Shown here in pieces: positions 1 through 7,626 of a DNA stretch of 23,233 bases. The stretch comes from a virus: the IMG/VR virus record IMGVR_UViG_3300013306_000567, positions 1 through 23,233 of that record. The stretch is one strand, 5' to 3'. The notes under the pieces are model-generated. The model worked only from the letters and a program-made list of their open reading frames with translations, was not told the DNA's origin and did no database searches. Both the position numbers and the translations under genes were made by a program. Each line of letters opens with the position of its first letter. The first letter of the stretch is position 1.

Positions 1-2
1 CG

Positions 3-839
3 GTTAAGAGCATCGCCGTCTATCCCGATCTGGCAGCGTTCCTCGGTAGGCTCTACAACAAGGGTGATGAGGGCGTCGGCAATTTCCGGTTGCCGGAGTC
101 GCGCGCCGAGTTTCTGCGCGGCTGGGATCATGGGCGTGGCGTCGATGCTGGGCGGGCAATGGGTAGCTGGCAAGACCATGCGTTTCAGAATCACTTGCAT
201 GCTCTGCGGCAAACAGTAACGACTGCAACCTCTACAGGCACGGGTTTGGCGGTGGTCCTCAGTGGAGCGGGTACTGGCGGCAACACTGACGTACCAATGA
301 CGGGCAACGTGGGCGCTGAAACCCGTCCTCGCAACTTGGCGGTCATGTGGTGCATCAAGGCCTGGAACGCACCGATCAATCAGGGAAACATCGACATCCA
401 GGCGCTCACGGCGCTGGCCACGCAGGCCACGGAGGTCAAGCTCGGCACGGCCAAGATTGCTACGCAGGCGCAGACTGACGCGGGTGAAGATGACGCCACT
501 ATCGTTACGCCGAAAAAGCTGCGGATGGGGGTTTCGTGGAACTTCGGCGTCAATGGCTGGTTGGCGCTGCCGTCGTGGCTGGGTGGGCTGATTATTCAAT
601 GGGGCGGTGCAACAGCTCAGGTGGGCACGACCATTACGCAAAACACCTATGCGTTTCCAATGGCCTTTCCGAATCAGGTTCTAAGAATTCTGGGTTATCG
701 AAGTTCCGAAATGCAAAACGGGAACGCGCCTACGACCGATCACTTTTTTACAGCAAATCTCCTTAACTGGACGGTCACTCACGTCCGTTCTCAAGGGAGC
801 CTTGCAATCCCATTCGTCTATCTGGCCATCGGTCGCTGA
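3..839 (+). CDS. Phage/tailocin tail fibre protein, 5' end outside the window
   Basis: This is the C-terminal 278 codons of a receptor-binding tail fibre; the reading frame is open to the left edge, so the true start lies upstream. Near the beginning is the stretch LPESRAEFLRGWDHGRGVD, typical of the collar-like part of Pseudomonas tail fibres. The last ~110 residues, from about FGVNGWLALPSWLGGLIIQWG to VYLAIGR, look like the Gp53-like C-terminal fibre domain. In the family this domain contacts the host surface and sets host range. The next gene, a fibre chaperone, starts 7 bases after the stop. The order fibre, chaperone, sheath is that of P2 phages and R-type pyocins. An in-frame TTG at 90 is not taken as the start because the homologous motif continues upstream of it. 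Whether it serves a phage or a tailocin cannot be told here. Confidence 0.88.
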   Translation, partial: VKSIAVYPDLAAFLGRLYNKGDEGVGNFRLPESRAEFLRGWDHGRGVDAGRAMGSWQDHAFQNHLHALRQTVTTATSTGTGLAVVLSGAGTGGNTDVPMTGNVGAETRPRNLAVMWCIKAWNAPINQGNIDIQALTALATQATEVKLGTAKIATQAQTDAGEDDATIVTPKKLRMGVSWNFGVNGWLALPSWLGGLIIQWGGATAQVGTTITQNTYAFPMAFPNQVLRILGYRSSEMQNGNAPTTDHFFTANLLNWTVTHVRSQGSLAIPFVYLAIGR

Positions 840-846
840 GGTGAAT

Positions 847-1392
847 ATGAAATACGCGACTTTTAGTGATTCCGGCGAGATCATCGGGCGGTTTGATGAC
901 CGCTTTCACGCGACGATTCCCGATGACGCAGTCGTTATCCCGGAAAAATTGTGGGGGCCAACGTTGAATGACACGGATGGTGTGTGGCGTTTGGTGGACG
1001 GCGAGCTGGTCAAGCAGCCACTGCCAGAGACTCTGCCCGACTTTGTGCAGATGGTGGCCGACGAGCGCTACAAACGTGAGGCAACCGGCGTCACCGTCGA
1101 GGGTCTGCAAATCGAAACGACCCGCGACAGTCAGGCGCTGATTGCCAGCACCGGTTTGTCTGCCGTCCTTGATCCCGAATATCGCTGCAACTTCAAGACG
1201 GTGACCGGCTTTGTCGAGATCGGATCGGCGCAAATCATTGCCATCGCCAAGGCCGTGCGCACCCATGTTCAGGCCTGCTTTGACCGTGAACTGACGCTGT
1301 TGCGCGCCATTGAGGCCGGCGACTACCGCGAGGACATGCTGTTTGAGGGCTGGCCGGGTTCCATCCCGCCTGATCCTGTCGAGCTGCAATAG
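847..1392 (+). CDS. Tail fibre assembly chaperone-like protein (DUF4376 type)
   Basis: This 181-residue protein sits directly downstream of the fibre gene, where P2 G / tfa-type chaperones are found; these help the fibre fold and trimerise. The N-terminal ~60 residues (MKYATFSDSGEIIGRF, then an acidic stretch with a WRLVDGELV motif) resemble the N-terminus of fibre assembly proteins. Residues ~70-175 (ERYKREATGVTVEG, then an alanine-rich helical part and ending DYREDMLFEGWPG) fit the DUF4376 domain often fused to it. I chose the ATG at 847 because GAGGTGA at 838-844 overlaps the fibre stop and offers a ribosome site; this predicts translational coupling. An upstream in-frame ATG at 802 lies inside the fibre gene. 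The family assignment is from pattern only. Confidence 0.78.
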   Translation: MKYATFSDSGEIIGRFDDRFHATIPDDAVVIPEKLWGPTLNDTDGVWRLVDGELVKQPLPETLPDFVQMVADERYKREATGVTVEGLQIETTRDSQALIASTGLSAVLDPEYRCNFKTVTGFVEIGSAQIIAIAKAVRTHVQACFDRELTLLRAIEAGDYREDMLFEGWPGSIPPDPVELQ

Positions 1393-1393
1393 T

Positions 1394-1418
1394 CGCCCCT
1401 CACTGCAGGGGCGTTTTT
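1394..1418 (+). terminator. Intrinsic terminator after fibre/chaperone pair
   Basis: A perfect 7-bp stem, CGCCCCT (1394-1400) with AGGGGCG (1407-1413), has a six-base loop and is followed by five T residues. It starts one base after the chaperone stop codon. Confidence 0.8.
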
Positions 1419-1446
1419 CATTGCGCCCCACACAGCAATACCTTGA

Positions 1447-1471
1447 GCCTCGCCAATACGCGGGGCTTTTT
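1447..1471 (+). terminator. Second intrinsic terminator, just ahead of the sheath gene
   Basis: A 7-bp stem, GCCTCGC (1447-1453) with GCGGGGC (1460-1466), has one T-G wobble, a six-base loop and five T residues. It ends only 7 bases before the GGAG ribosome site of the sheath gene, so little room is left for a promoter between them. Confidence 0.7.
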
Positions 1472-1492
1472 CGTTTCTGGAGAATGAGCCTT

Positions 1493-2659
1493 ATGAGTTT
1501 CTTTCACGGCGTCACGACCACCTCGGTCGATACCGGCGCGCGCACCATCTCGCTGCCGTCTTCGTCGATTATCGGCTTGTGCGACACCTTCACCCCCGGA
1601 TTGCTCGGCGGCGGTACCGCCAAGGCCGGCGAACTCAAACTGATCACCACCGAGCGCGAGGCCATCGCCGCCTTCGGCGCGGGGGGTGCGATCACCAAGG
1701 CCTGCCAGGCGATCTACACCAAGGCCAAGGCGGTGATCGTCGCCATCGGTGTGCCGAAGATGGACGACCCGGCGCTGCAGACCTCGGCGATCATCGGTGG
1801 CGTCTTGGTGTCAGGTCAGCGGACCGGGCTGCAGGCGCTGCTCGATGGCAAAAGCCTGTTCAACACCCAGCCGCGATTGCTGATCGCACCAGGTCATTCG
1901 GCCACTCAGGCGATAGCCACGGCGATGGACGGTCTGGCGCAAAAGCTGCGGGCCATCGCCATCATCGACGGGCCATGCACCACCGACGAGGCCGCCATGG
2001 CCTACGCCGACAACTTCGGCAGCCGCAACCTGTTCATGGTCGACCCCGGTGTGCAGTTCTGGGACACCGATGCCAGCAAGACTGTTGATGCGCCGGGATC
2101 GGCATGGACCGCCGGCCTGTTTGCCTGGACCGACGCGACCTACGGTTTCTGGGCCTCCCCGTCGAACAAAGAGTTCACCGGCATCACCGGGACCACCCGA
2201 GCCGTCGAGTACCTGGACGGTGATGAGACCTGCCGGGCCAACCTGCTCAACAACGCCAATATCACCACGATCATCCGCGACGACGGCTACCGCCTGTGGG
2301 GTAACCGCACCCTGTCGAGCGATCCTAAATGGGCGTTCGTCACCCGCGTGCGCACGCTGTTTATCCTCATGGACGCGGTCCAGGCCGGGCACAAGTGGGC
2401 GGTCGACCGCTCTATCACCAAGACCTACGTCAAGGACGTCACCGATGGCCTGGAAGCATTCATGCGCGACCTGAAAAATCAGGGCGCGGTGATCAACTTC
2501 GAAGTGTTCGCCGATGAAGAGCTGAACACGGCCAGCCAGATCGAGCAGGGCAAGGTGTACTGGCGGATCCGCTTCACCGACGTACCGCCGGCCGAGAACC
2601 CAAATTTCCTCTTCGAAGTTACCAACCAATGGATGACCGAAGTGCTTGAAGCCGCCTAA
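1493..2659 (+). CDS. Contractile tail sheath protein (P2 gpFI family)
   Basis: The sheath subunit polymerises around the tail tube and contracts to drive it into the target cell. The 388-residue product begins MSFFHGVTTTSVDTGARTI and continues SLPSSSIIGLCDTFTPG, the hallmark N-terminus of P2 gpFI / R-pyocin sheath proteins; P2 FI is of about the same length (396). I chose the ATG at 1493 because GGAG at 1479-1482 is about 10 bases upstream; the alternative ATG at 1484 is too close to that site. The tube gene follows after 12 bases with its own strong ribosome site. The immediately preceding pair of terminators suggests that sheath expression depends on read-through, antitermination or a promoter I cannot see. 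Confidence 0.95.
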   Translation: MSFFHGVTTTSVDTGARTISLPSSSIIGLCDTFTPGLLGGGTAKAGELKLITTEREAIAAFGAGGAITKACQAIYTKAKAVIVAIGVPKMDDPALQTSAIIGGVLVSGQRTGLQALLDGKSLFNTQPRLLIAPGHSATQAIATAMDGLAQKLRAIAIIDGPCTTDEAAMAYADNFGSRNLFMVDPGVQFWDTDASKTVDAPGSAWTAGLFAWTDATYGFWASPSNKEFTGITGTTRAVEYLDGDETCRANLLNNANITTIIRDDGYRLWGNRTLSSDPKWAFVTRVRTLFILMDAVQAGHKWAVDRSITKTYVKDVTDGLEAFMRDLKNQGAVINFEVFADEELNTASQIEQGKVYWRIRFTDVPPAENPNFLFEVTNQWMTEVLEAA

Positions 2660-2671
2660 GGAGGCCACCCG

Positions 2672-3175
2672 ATGAAACCTGAAGTTTTGTCCAATTGCGC
2701 GGCGTTTATCGACGGCGTGAGTTTTGCCGGCGATGTGCCGAGCGTGACCTTGCCCAAGGTTGTGCTGAAAACCGAAACCTACCGGGGCGGCGGCATGGCC
2801 GGTGAGATCGAGATCCCGGTCGGTGTCGAAAAGCTCGAATCCGGATTCACCACCAACGGCGTGCGCCGTGAGGCGTTGAAGTGGTTCGGGCTGTCCGACC
2901 GCACCGCCTGCAACGCCGTATTTCGCGGCACGTTCAAGGGCCTCCAGGGCAAGGTCACCCCGGTGATCGTCACCATGCGCGGCGGCCTGAAAGAGGTCGA
3001 CATGGGCGACTGGAAGGCCGGTGAAAAAGCCGAGACCAAACACAACATGGCGCTGACCTACTACAAGCTCGAAGTCGGCGGCCGGCTGATTTACGAGATC
3101 GACATGGTCGGCATGGTGCTGGTGATCGACGGTGTCGACCAGCTCGCAGACGAACGTTCGGCCCTGGGTCTTTAA
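2672..3175 (+). CDS. Contractile tail tube protein (P2 gpFII family)
   Basis: The protein forms the inner rigid tube surrounded by the sheath. It has 167 residues, close to P2 FII (172), beginning MKPEVLSNCAAFIDGVSF, with the family's TLPKVVLKTETYRGGGM segment near residue 26 and a beta-rich middle. AAGGAGG at 2658-2664 overlaps the sheath stop and gives an ideal ribosome site 7 bases before the ATG, in keeping with the high copy number of tube subunits. The gene order FI-FII-E-T is conserved in P2 phages and R-type tailocins. Confidence 0.95.
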   Translation: MKPEVLSNCAAFIDGVSFAGDVPSVTLPKVVLKTETYRGGGMAGEIEIPVGVEKLESGFTTNGVRREALKWFGLSDRTACNAVFRGTFKGLQGKVTPVIVTMRGGLKEVDMGDWKAGEKAETKHNMALTYYKLEVGGRLIYEIDMVGMVLVIDGVDQLADERSALGL

Positions 3176-3187
3176 GGAAATCCAACC

Positions 3188-3502
3188 ATGAAGCAAGAAA
3201 TTCAATCGACCACTGAAACGCAGCTCCCCAAATGGCTGCAACTGTCCGATGAGGGGTTTCGCATCACCCTCAAGTACCCAACCGAATTATCCGGTGTGAC
3301 CGTCGACACGCTGATGATGCGCGCGCCCTGCGTGCGGGATGTTCGGGCGGCACAAGCGTCGTCCAACGGTGACGCGGAGCAACGTGAAATGTCGCTGTTC
3401 GCTTCGCTGACCCAAACCCCCGAAGCGGATCTGATGGGACTGAAAATGGTCGACTACCTGCGCCTGCAGGCGGGCTATTTTCGCCTGGTCACGGACGAGT
3501 AA
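3188..3502 (+). CDS. Tail assembly chaperone gpE
   Basis: The small 104-residue protein lies between tube and tape measure, the position of P2 gpE (91 residues). Tail assembly chaperones of this family coat the tape measure during tail polymerisation. Recognisable parts are LPKWLQLSDEGFRITLKYP, a central MRAPCVRDVRAAQ motif and the ending LRLQAGYFRLVTDE. AAGGAAA about 9 bases upstream supports the ATG at 3188. In P2 and many phages the gene is extended by programmed frameshifting into a second frame (E'). Here an E'-like frame overlaps the 3' end and continues to 3620, in the +1 (equivalently -2) frame instead of the usual -1. Confidence 0.88.
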   Translation: MKQEIQSTTETQLPKWLQLSDEGFRITLKYPTELSGVTVDTLMMRAPCVRDVRAAQASSNGDAEQREMSLFASLTQTPEADLMGLKMVDYLRLQAGYFRLVTDE

Positions 3503-3620
3503 ATGCGACGGCTCAACGTTGAAGCTCCTGGCCAAACGCATGGCCAAAGAAACCGGGTTCTCGGCAGCTGAGATCACGGCCATGCCCTTCAACGAACTGG
3601 TGTGGTGGCTCTCTGACTGA
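3444..3620 (+). CDS. E'-like extension frame (GpE family), probably made by frameshift
   Basis: A stop-free frame runs from 3444 to the TGA at 3618-3620, overlapping the end of gpE. Its distal part reads LKLLAKRMAKETG, then SAAEITAMPFNELVWWLSD, which matches the character of the short GpE/E' tail proteins found just before the tape measure. No ATG occurs until 3540, which would give only 26 residues, and no good ribosome site precedes it or the TTG at 3519; fusion to E by frameshift is therefore the more natural route. A +1 slip at TTT-C (3479-3482, Phe to Phe) would join the frames; a -2 slip is also possible. Given boundaries are the open frame, not a proven start. The tape measure gene begins 38 bases later. 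Confidence 0.6.
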   Translation, partial: KWSTTCACRRAIFAWSRTSKCDGSTLKLLAKRMAKETGFSAAEITAMPFNELVWWLSD

Positions 3621-3658
3621 GCCACCGCTCAACACTTTCCGACGCATAAGGCACGCTC

Positions 3659-6103
3659 ATGGCGAAGAACCTCGCGCTTGGCTTTGTCATTGGCGGCGCC
3701 GTCGATCCGACGGTAGGCAAAGCGTTCAAGGACGTCGAAAGCAAGATCAAACACCTGGACTCGGTGGGCAGCAAGGCCCGAGTCCTGCAGAACACCATCG
3801 GCGACACCATGCGTTTGCGTGATGAATGGCGCAAGGCGCACATGACCGGTGCCGCAGGCGCAGACAAGCTGCTGGCCAAGTACGAAAAGAACCTCGAACT
3901 GCTTAAGAAACAGGGCGTCGAGGTTGGGCGGTTGAGTAAGGCTTACGCCACCATGGGCCGCGTGGCCGCCGGTGCCGAACTCAAAGCCCTCGGCCACCGA
4001 CAGATCGAGGAGGGTCGGTCCGGCCTGAAAAGCACCCTCGGTCAAGCCGGTGCATTGACCGCCGCCGCAGCCATCCCGACCAAGGTCAGTGCCGACTACG
4101 GCGCGATCATTCGCGACATCGCGATCAAGGCCAACATTGCCAATTCGCCGGAAGAGGCGCAGCTGTCCAAGACGGTGATCGACACCTCGCGCGATACCGG
4201 TATGGCACGCAATCAGGTGGCCGAAGTGGTCAACGCCCTGGTCGGTGCAGGCATGGAGCTGGACAAGGCGCTGGCCTACGCCCCGACGGCGGCCAAGTTT
4301 GCCATCGGCCAAGGATCGGAAGGCTCCGAAACGGCCAAGATGATCAACGCCCTAGGGCAGAACGCCAAGATTACTGACCCCAAAGTAATGGAAAAGGCGC
4401 TGGAAGCCATCGCCTATCAGGGCCAGGCAGGCAGCTTTGAAGCGGTCGACATGGCCAGGTGGTTCCCCGAGCTGCTGGCCGGCATGGGCAAGCTGGGCAT
4501 CACCGGCATGGACTCGGTGACGCAGCTGGGCGCCATGCTTCAGGTGCAGATGAAGACGGCCGGCGGTTCGGACGAGGCCGCGAACAACCTCAAGAACTGG
4601 ATGGAAAAAATCGGTTCCGGCGAGACGGTCGACGCCTATAAAAAGGCCGGTATTGACTACAAGGGTTCGATGCAGACCGGTTTGCAAAACGGCATGTCCA
4701 CGCTGGAATCCAGTTTTGCCCTGGCCCAGAAATACATTCAGGCGACCGATCCGAAGCGAGCCGCCGAGATGGCCAAGGCTACAGCCGCGATCAGCAAAGA
4801 GGCCGACCCCGAAAAGGCCAAGGCCATGATGAAGTCACTGGAGGAGGCTTTGCGCACCGGTGACTTGTTCGCTGACATGCAGGTGAAAGCAGCCCTGACG
4901 GCGTTCATGCAGAACAAGGATCTGTACAACCAGCTGAAAAAAGACTCGGCCGGGGCCACCGGTATCCTCGACAAGAACCTCGCCGAGCGTCGGCAAACCT
5001 CGGCGCAGAAATGGTCCGAGATGGCCCAGTCCATGGACGATGCCATGCGCAGCATCGGCGATGCGATTCGGCCGGTCACCGATGGCGTGGCTGATGGCAT
5101 CAATAACGTCAGCCGCAAGCTGTCGGTTTTTGCCGATGAGTTTCCACGGGTCACGCTCGGCATTGGTACGGCCGTGGCTGGACTGGTTGCGCTGAAAGGC
5201 GCCGTCAGCGCCTTCAAGGTTGGCAAGGGCCTGATGAATCTCGGGCGTGGCACCTTGATGGGCAACCCGAATATCCCGCAAAAGGTGATCGTCACCAACC
5301 TGCCAGGGGCTGGGGGTGGGCTGGATGCCGGCGACTTGGATGGCGGCGATGGCAAGAAGAGCAAGAACAGAAAGAGAGGTGGCAGGGAACGTGGCGGTCG
5401 TGGTGGCTCGATCTCCGATGGCGTCAAGGGGCCGGCGATGCTCGCGGTCGTCGACGCCGGTTTCAAAGCCTACGACACCTACCAGAATGCCGAGACTCAG
5501 GACGAAAAGGCCGAAGGCTACGGACAAGCGGCCGGCAGCTTGGCGGGCACTTTGGCTGGTGCGGCCGCCGGGGCTGCCATCGGCACCGCGGTGCCGATCA
5601 TTGGCAACATCGTAGGCGGCGCGATTGGAGGTTACATCGGTTATATGGGCGGCGATCTGGCCGGCGGAATTCTGGGCAAGAAACTGTTCGGCACCGACGA
5701 GTCGCTGAAGCGCGTGCCAGACGCAGGACCCTTGATGATGGCCAACGCCGGAAAAAACCTGCCGCCGGTGATGGGCGACATTGCAAAGTCATTTGAGCCC
5801 AAGCCCGCTTCTGGTCCATTGGCTCCTGCAGCGATGGGCGATGTGGCCCGGTCGTTTGCGGCTCCCGCCGTTGCCCCCGTTCCACCGGCCCTGTTGGCCG
5901 CACCAACGCCTGTCGCCAGATCCGAGGCGCCGAAGATGGAACAACGGGTCGAGATCTCGGCGCCGCTGCACATCACCGTGCAAGGCGATGCCAAGGATCC
6001 GGCACAGATGGCGCGGGAGCTGCAGCCCTTCATCGCGCAACAAATGCAGCAGGCCACGCAGCAGCTGCAGAACCGCAAACTCTACGATGAACCGCATGTG
6101 TAA
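3659..6103 (+). CDS. Tail tape measure protein (P2 gpT family)
   Basis: The tape measure sets tail length and is thought to be ejected ahead of the tube on contraction. At 814 residues it is almost exactly the length of P2 gpT (815). The N-terminus (MAKNLALGFVIGGAVDPTVG) is followed by a coiled coil to ~residue 110. A phage tape-measure core fits ~120-330, and another long helical part follows to ~530. A Lys/Arg/Gly-rich linker lies at ~561-585. A glycine-zipper membrane-like segment (~620-677: repeated GxxxG/AxxxA, e.g. GTLAGAAAGAAIGTAV) and a Pro/Ala-rich C-terminus with a final Gln-rich helix complete it. AAGG seven bases before the ATG serves as ribosome site. The glycine zipper may insert in the target membrane; that is inference. 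Confidence 0.93.
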   Translation: MAKNLALGFVIGGAVDPTVGKAFKDVESKIKHLDSVGSKARVLQNTIGDTMRLRDEWRKAHMTGAAGADKLLAKYEKNLELLKKQGVEVGRLSKAYATMGRVAAGAELKALGHRQIEEGRSGLKSTLGQAGALTAAAAIPTKVSADYGAIIRDIAIKANIANSPEEAQLSKTVIDTSRDTGMARNQVAEVVNALVGAGMELDKALAYAPTAAKFAIGQGSEGSETAKMINALGQNAKITDPKVMEKALEAIAYQGQAGSFEAVDMARWFPELLAGMGKLGITGMDSVTQLGAMLQVQMKTAGGSDEAANNLKNWMEKIGSGETVDAYKKAGIDYKGSMQTGLQNGMSTLESSFALAQKYIQATDPKRAAEMAKATAAISKEADPEKAKAMMKSLEEALRTGDLFADMQVKAALTAFMQNKDLYNQLKKDSAGATGILDKNLAERRQTSAQKWSEMAQSMDDAMRSIGDAIRPVTDGVADGINNVSRKLSVFADEFPRVTLGIGTAVAGLVALKGAVSAFKVGKGLMNLGRGTLMGNPNIPQKVIVTNLPGAGGGLDAGDLDGGDGKKSKNRKRGGRERGGRGGSISDGVKGPAMLAVVDAGFKAYDTYQNAETQDEKAEGYGQAAGSLAGTLAGAAAGAAIGTAVPIIGNIVGGAIGGYIGYMGGDLAGGILGKKLFGTDESLKRVPDAGPLMMANAGKNLPPVMGDIAKSFEPKPASGPLAPAAMGDVARSFAAPAVAPVPPALLAAPTPVARSEAPKMEQRVEISAPLHITVQGDAKDPAQMARELQPFIAQQMQQATQQLQNRKLYDEPHV

Positions 6104-6112
6104 GGAGGACTG

Positions 6113-6958
6113 ATGGCCTACATGGACCAACTGCAGTCGGGGCTCAAGCAACTGGCGGCAGCAGGAGAGACCGGGCGGCGCAACCTCGACGGCATGATGG
6201 GGCCGGTCAACGGCGCGATTAGCGAGATCAGCGGCGCCGCCTCGGAGCTGGAAGGCATTCCATTTGTCGGTCCGGCAATCGGGGAAAAGCTGCAGCGTGT
6301 GATGCGCGGGGTGAATGCTGCCCAGGCCAAGGTCGGTCAGGTGGTGGCCACCTACACCAAGGCTGCGCGAGCTGTATCAGAGATCGATGAGCGCATGGGC
6401 CAACTGAAGGAACAGGCTGCCCGGGCGTCGACCGCGATCAACAAGATCGCCGGCAAGGTTAGCCCGTCGCTGGGGAACATCCTGCCGACCGGATCGCTTG
6501 CTGGTGACGCGACGCCGGTACCGGAAGCGGTGAAGCCATTCCCGCATCTGCTGATCGTGCAGCCCCTGGACCCCAAAGCGGTGCCGTATTACTTCAACCT
6601 GGATACCGCCGCCTTCGACGAGCTGCGGCGCTCGACTGAATACCGTTGGTCTTCGCAGGAACGCCTGACGCGGCGGCCGGCGCAGCAAGCGGTGGGCATC
6701 GGTGAGGAAAAGATCACCCTTAAAGGCGCGATCTTTCCGGGCTTCAAGGGCGGCATCAAGCAACTGGACACCCTGCGCAGCCTCGGCGCTCAGCAACTGC
6801 CGCTGACGCTGACCACCGGCTATGGCGACGTGCTCGGCACCTGGTGTCTGAAGAGCGTCGATGAAGAACAGAACGCGCTGCTGCAGGGCGGCATCCCGCG
6901 TAAGCAGGCATTTACTTTGGAGTTTGTTCGTTATGGCGATGACCTGCAGAACGTCTGA
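6113..6958 (+). CDS. Tail terminator/completion protein (P2 gpU family) with long N-terminal extension
   Basis: P2 gpU acts at the end of tail tube assembly. The C-terminal ~135 residues (from FPHLLIVQPLDPKAVPYYFNL near 145, through LGTWCLKSVDE, to FTLEFVRYGDD) correspond to gpU. The N-terminal ~140 residues are an Ala/Gly-rich helical extension absent from the 159-residue P2 protein, giving 281 residues in total; R-pyocin-type loci carry comparably long versions as far as I recall. AAGGAGGA (6102-6109) overlapping the T stop is a strong ribosome site for the ATG at 6113. The 3' end overlaps the X gene by 26 bases, implying translational coupling. Confidence 0.88.
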   Translation: MAYMDQLQSGLKQLAAAGETGRRNLDGMMGPVNGAISEISGAASELEGIPFVGPAIGEKLQRVMRGVNAAQAKVGQVVATYTKAARAVSEIDERMGQLKEQAARASTAINKIAGKVSPSLGNILPTGSLAGDATPVPEAVKPFPHLLIVQPLDPKAVPYYFNLDTAAFDELRRSTEYRWSSQERLTRRPAQQAVGIGEEKITLKGAIFPGFKGGIKQLDTLRSLGAQQLPLTLTTGYGDVLGTWCLKSVDEEQNALLQGGIPRKQAFTLEFVRYGDDLQNV

Positions 6959-7139
6959 GGGGGATCTGCTCGACACCCTGTGTTACCACGCTTATGGTCA
7001 CCTGAACGGAACGGTCGAGGCGGTGCTGGATGCTAATCAGGGCCTCGCCGACGAGCCGCAACCGTACCGCGCCGGCATCGTGATCGAGCTGCCGGATCTG
7101 CCGTCGCCCGACGACAGTGAGGTGATGCTGTGGGGCTGA
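6933..7139 (+). CDS. Tail protein X (P2 gpX family, LysM-like)
   Basis: The 68-residue protein matches P2 gpX (67), a small tail completion protein with a LysM-like fold. Visible features are the GDLLDTLCYHAYG motif, then VEAVLDANQGLAD, and the terminal VIELPDLPSP. Its ATG at 6933 lies inside the gpU gene with GGAG ten bases upstream. The following gene in P2 is D; here a 480-base insertion with its own small gene and terminator separates X from D. Confidence 0.92.
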   Translation: MAMTCRTSEGDLLDTLCYHAYGHLNGTVEAVLDANQGLADEPQPYRAGIVIELPDLPSPDDSEVMLWG

Positions 7140-7147
7140 AATGTCGC

Positions 7148-7183
7148 CTGGATTTGTGATGGCAATTTGCTAGACAAATCCGG
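7148..7183. repeat. Inverted repeat between X and the moron gene
   Basis: CTGGATTTGT (7148-7157) pairs with ACAAATCCGG (7174-7183), ten pairs with one wobble, around a 16-base loop. It begins nine bases after the X stop, lacks a T tract, and overlaps a weak possible -35 (TTGCTA, 7167) whose -10 would be TAGACT (7190, 17-base spacing). It may be an operator or Rho-dependent end; neither is shown. Confidence 0.4.
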
Positions 7184-7227
7184 CGCCGATAGACTTGTCA
7201 TTTTTAGGAAAATGCGAGCGCTACTAC

Positions 7228-7548
7228 ATGGAAAAGTCGACAGAACTGAGAGAAGTCAAACGCAGTATCAAAGAGGAAATCCCTCATCGCATCATCTGGT
7301 TCGTCATCTCCGTTGCAGTAATAGCTCTATTAGCTTTGATCCCAGTGATCGGCTGGATTTTGGCATTGGTGATGGTGTTTGCGGTTTTTACAAAGATTTT
7401 CGGTTCTCGGGAATCCTTTCTGGTCGGCAACTGCCCTACCTGTACCAAGCTGTTGCCTGTCCCTGATACAGACGTTTTTGCTTGCCCCGTTTGCAACAGT
7501 GTTATTGCTGTTGGAGAAGACAGCCTGACCATCGTTAAAACCGACTGA
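7228..7548 (+). CDS. Small membrane protein with C-terminal zinc ribbon, likely a moron
   Basis: I do not recognise the family. The 106-residue product has a charged N-terminus, one long or two short membrane segments at ~23-56 (IIWFVISVAVIALLALIPV, then IGWILALVMVFAVFTKIF), and a compact zinc ribbon with CPTC at 69-72 and CPVC at 86-89. The start at ATG 7228 is a judgement: an in-frame TTG at 7195 exists, and neither has a strong ribosome site (AGGA at 7206 is too far, GAG at 7216 is closer). The gene splits the otherwise conserved X-D gene pair, is poorer in GC than the tail genes, and is followed by its own terminator. These are the signs of an independently transcribed moron. A role in host envelope change or lysis timing would be speculation. 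Confidence 0.75.
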   Translation: MEKSTELREVKRSIKEEIPHRIIWFVISVAVIALLALIPVIGWILALVMVFAVFTKIFGSRESFLVGNCPTCTKLLPVPDTDVFACPVCNSVIAVGEDSLTIVKTD

Positions 7549-7589
7549 TCTGCAATGCCATGTAGCTAGCAGAAAAGATGAAACCTATT

Positions 7590-7613
7590 AAGCCCGCCTT
7601 GTGCGGGCTTTTT
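7590..7613 (+). terminator. Intrinsic terminator between moron and gene D
   Basis: An 8-bp perfect stem, AAGCCCGC (7590-7597) with GCGGGCTT (7603-7610), has a five-base loop and a following T run. It ends only 13 bases before the D start codon. Confidence 0.82.
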
Positions 7614-7626
7614 ATTGGACGAAACA

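Noticed and set aside
1811-3241. A 476-codon open frame on the minus strand under sheath and tube genes
   Set aside because: It lies antisense to two clear tail genes; such long shadow frames are common in GC-rich DNA, and its His/Gly/Asp-rich content has no recognisable domain.
3503-3571. ATG directly overlapping the gpE stop (TAAATG)
   Set aside because: It opens only 22 codons and does not lead into the E'-like sequence, which is in another frame.
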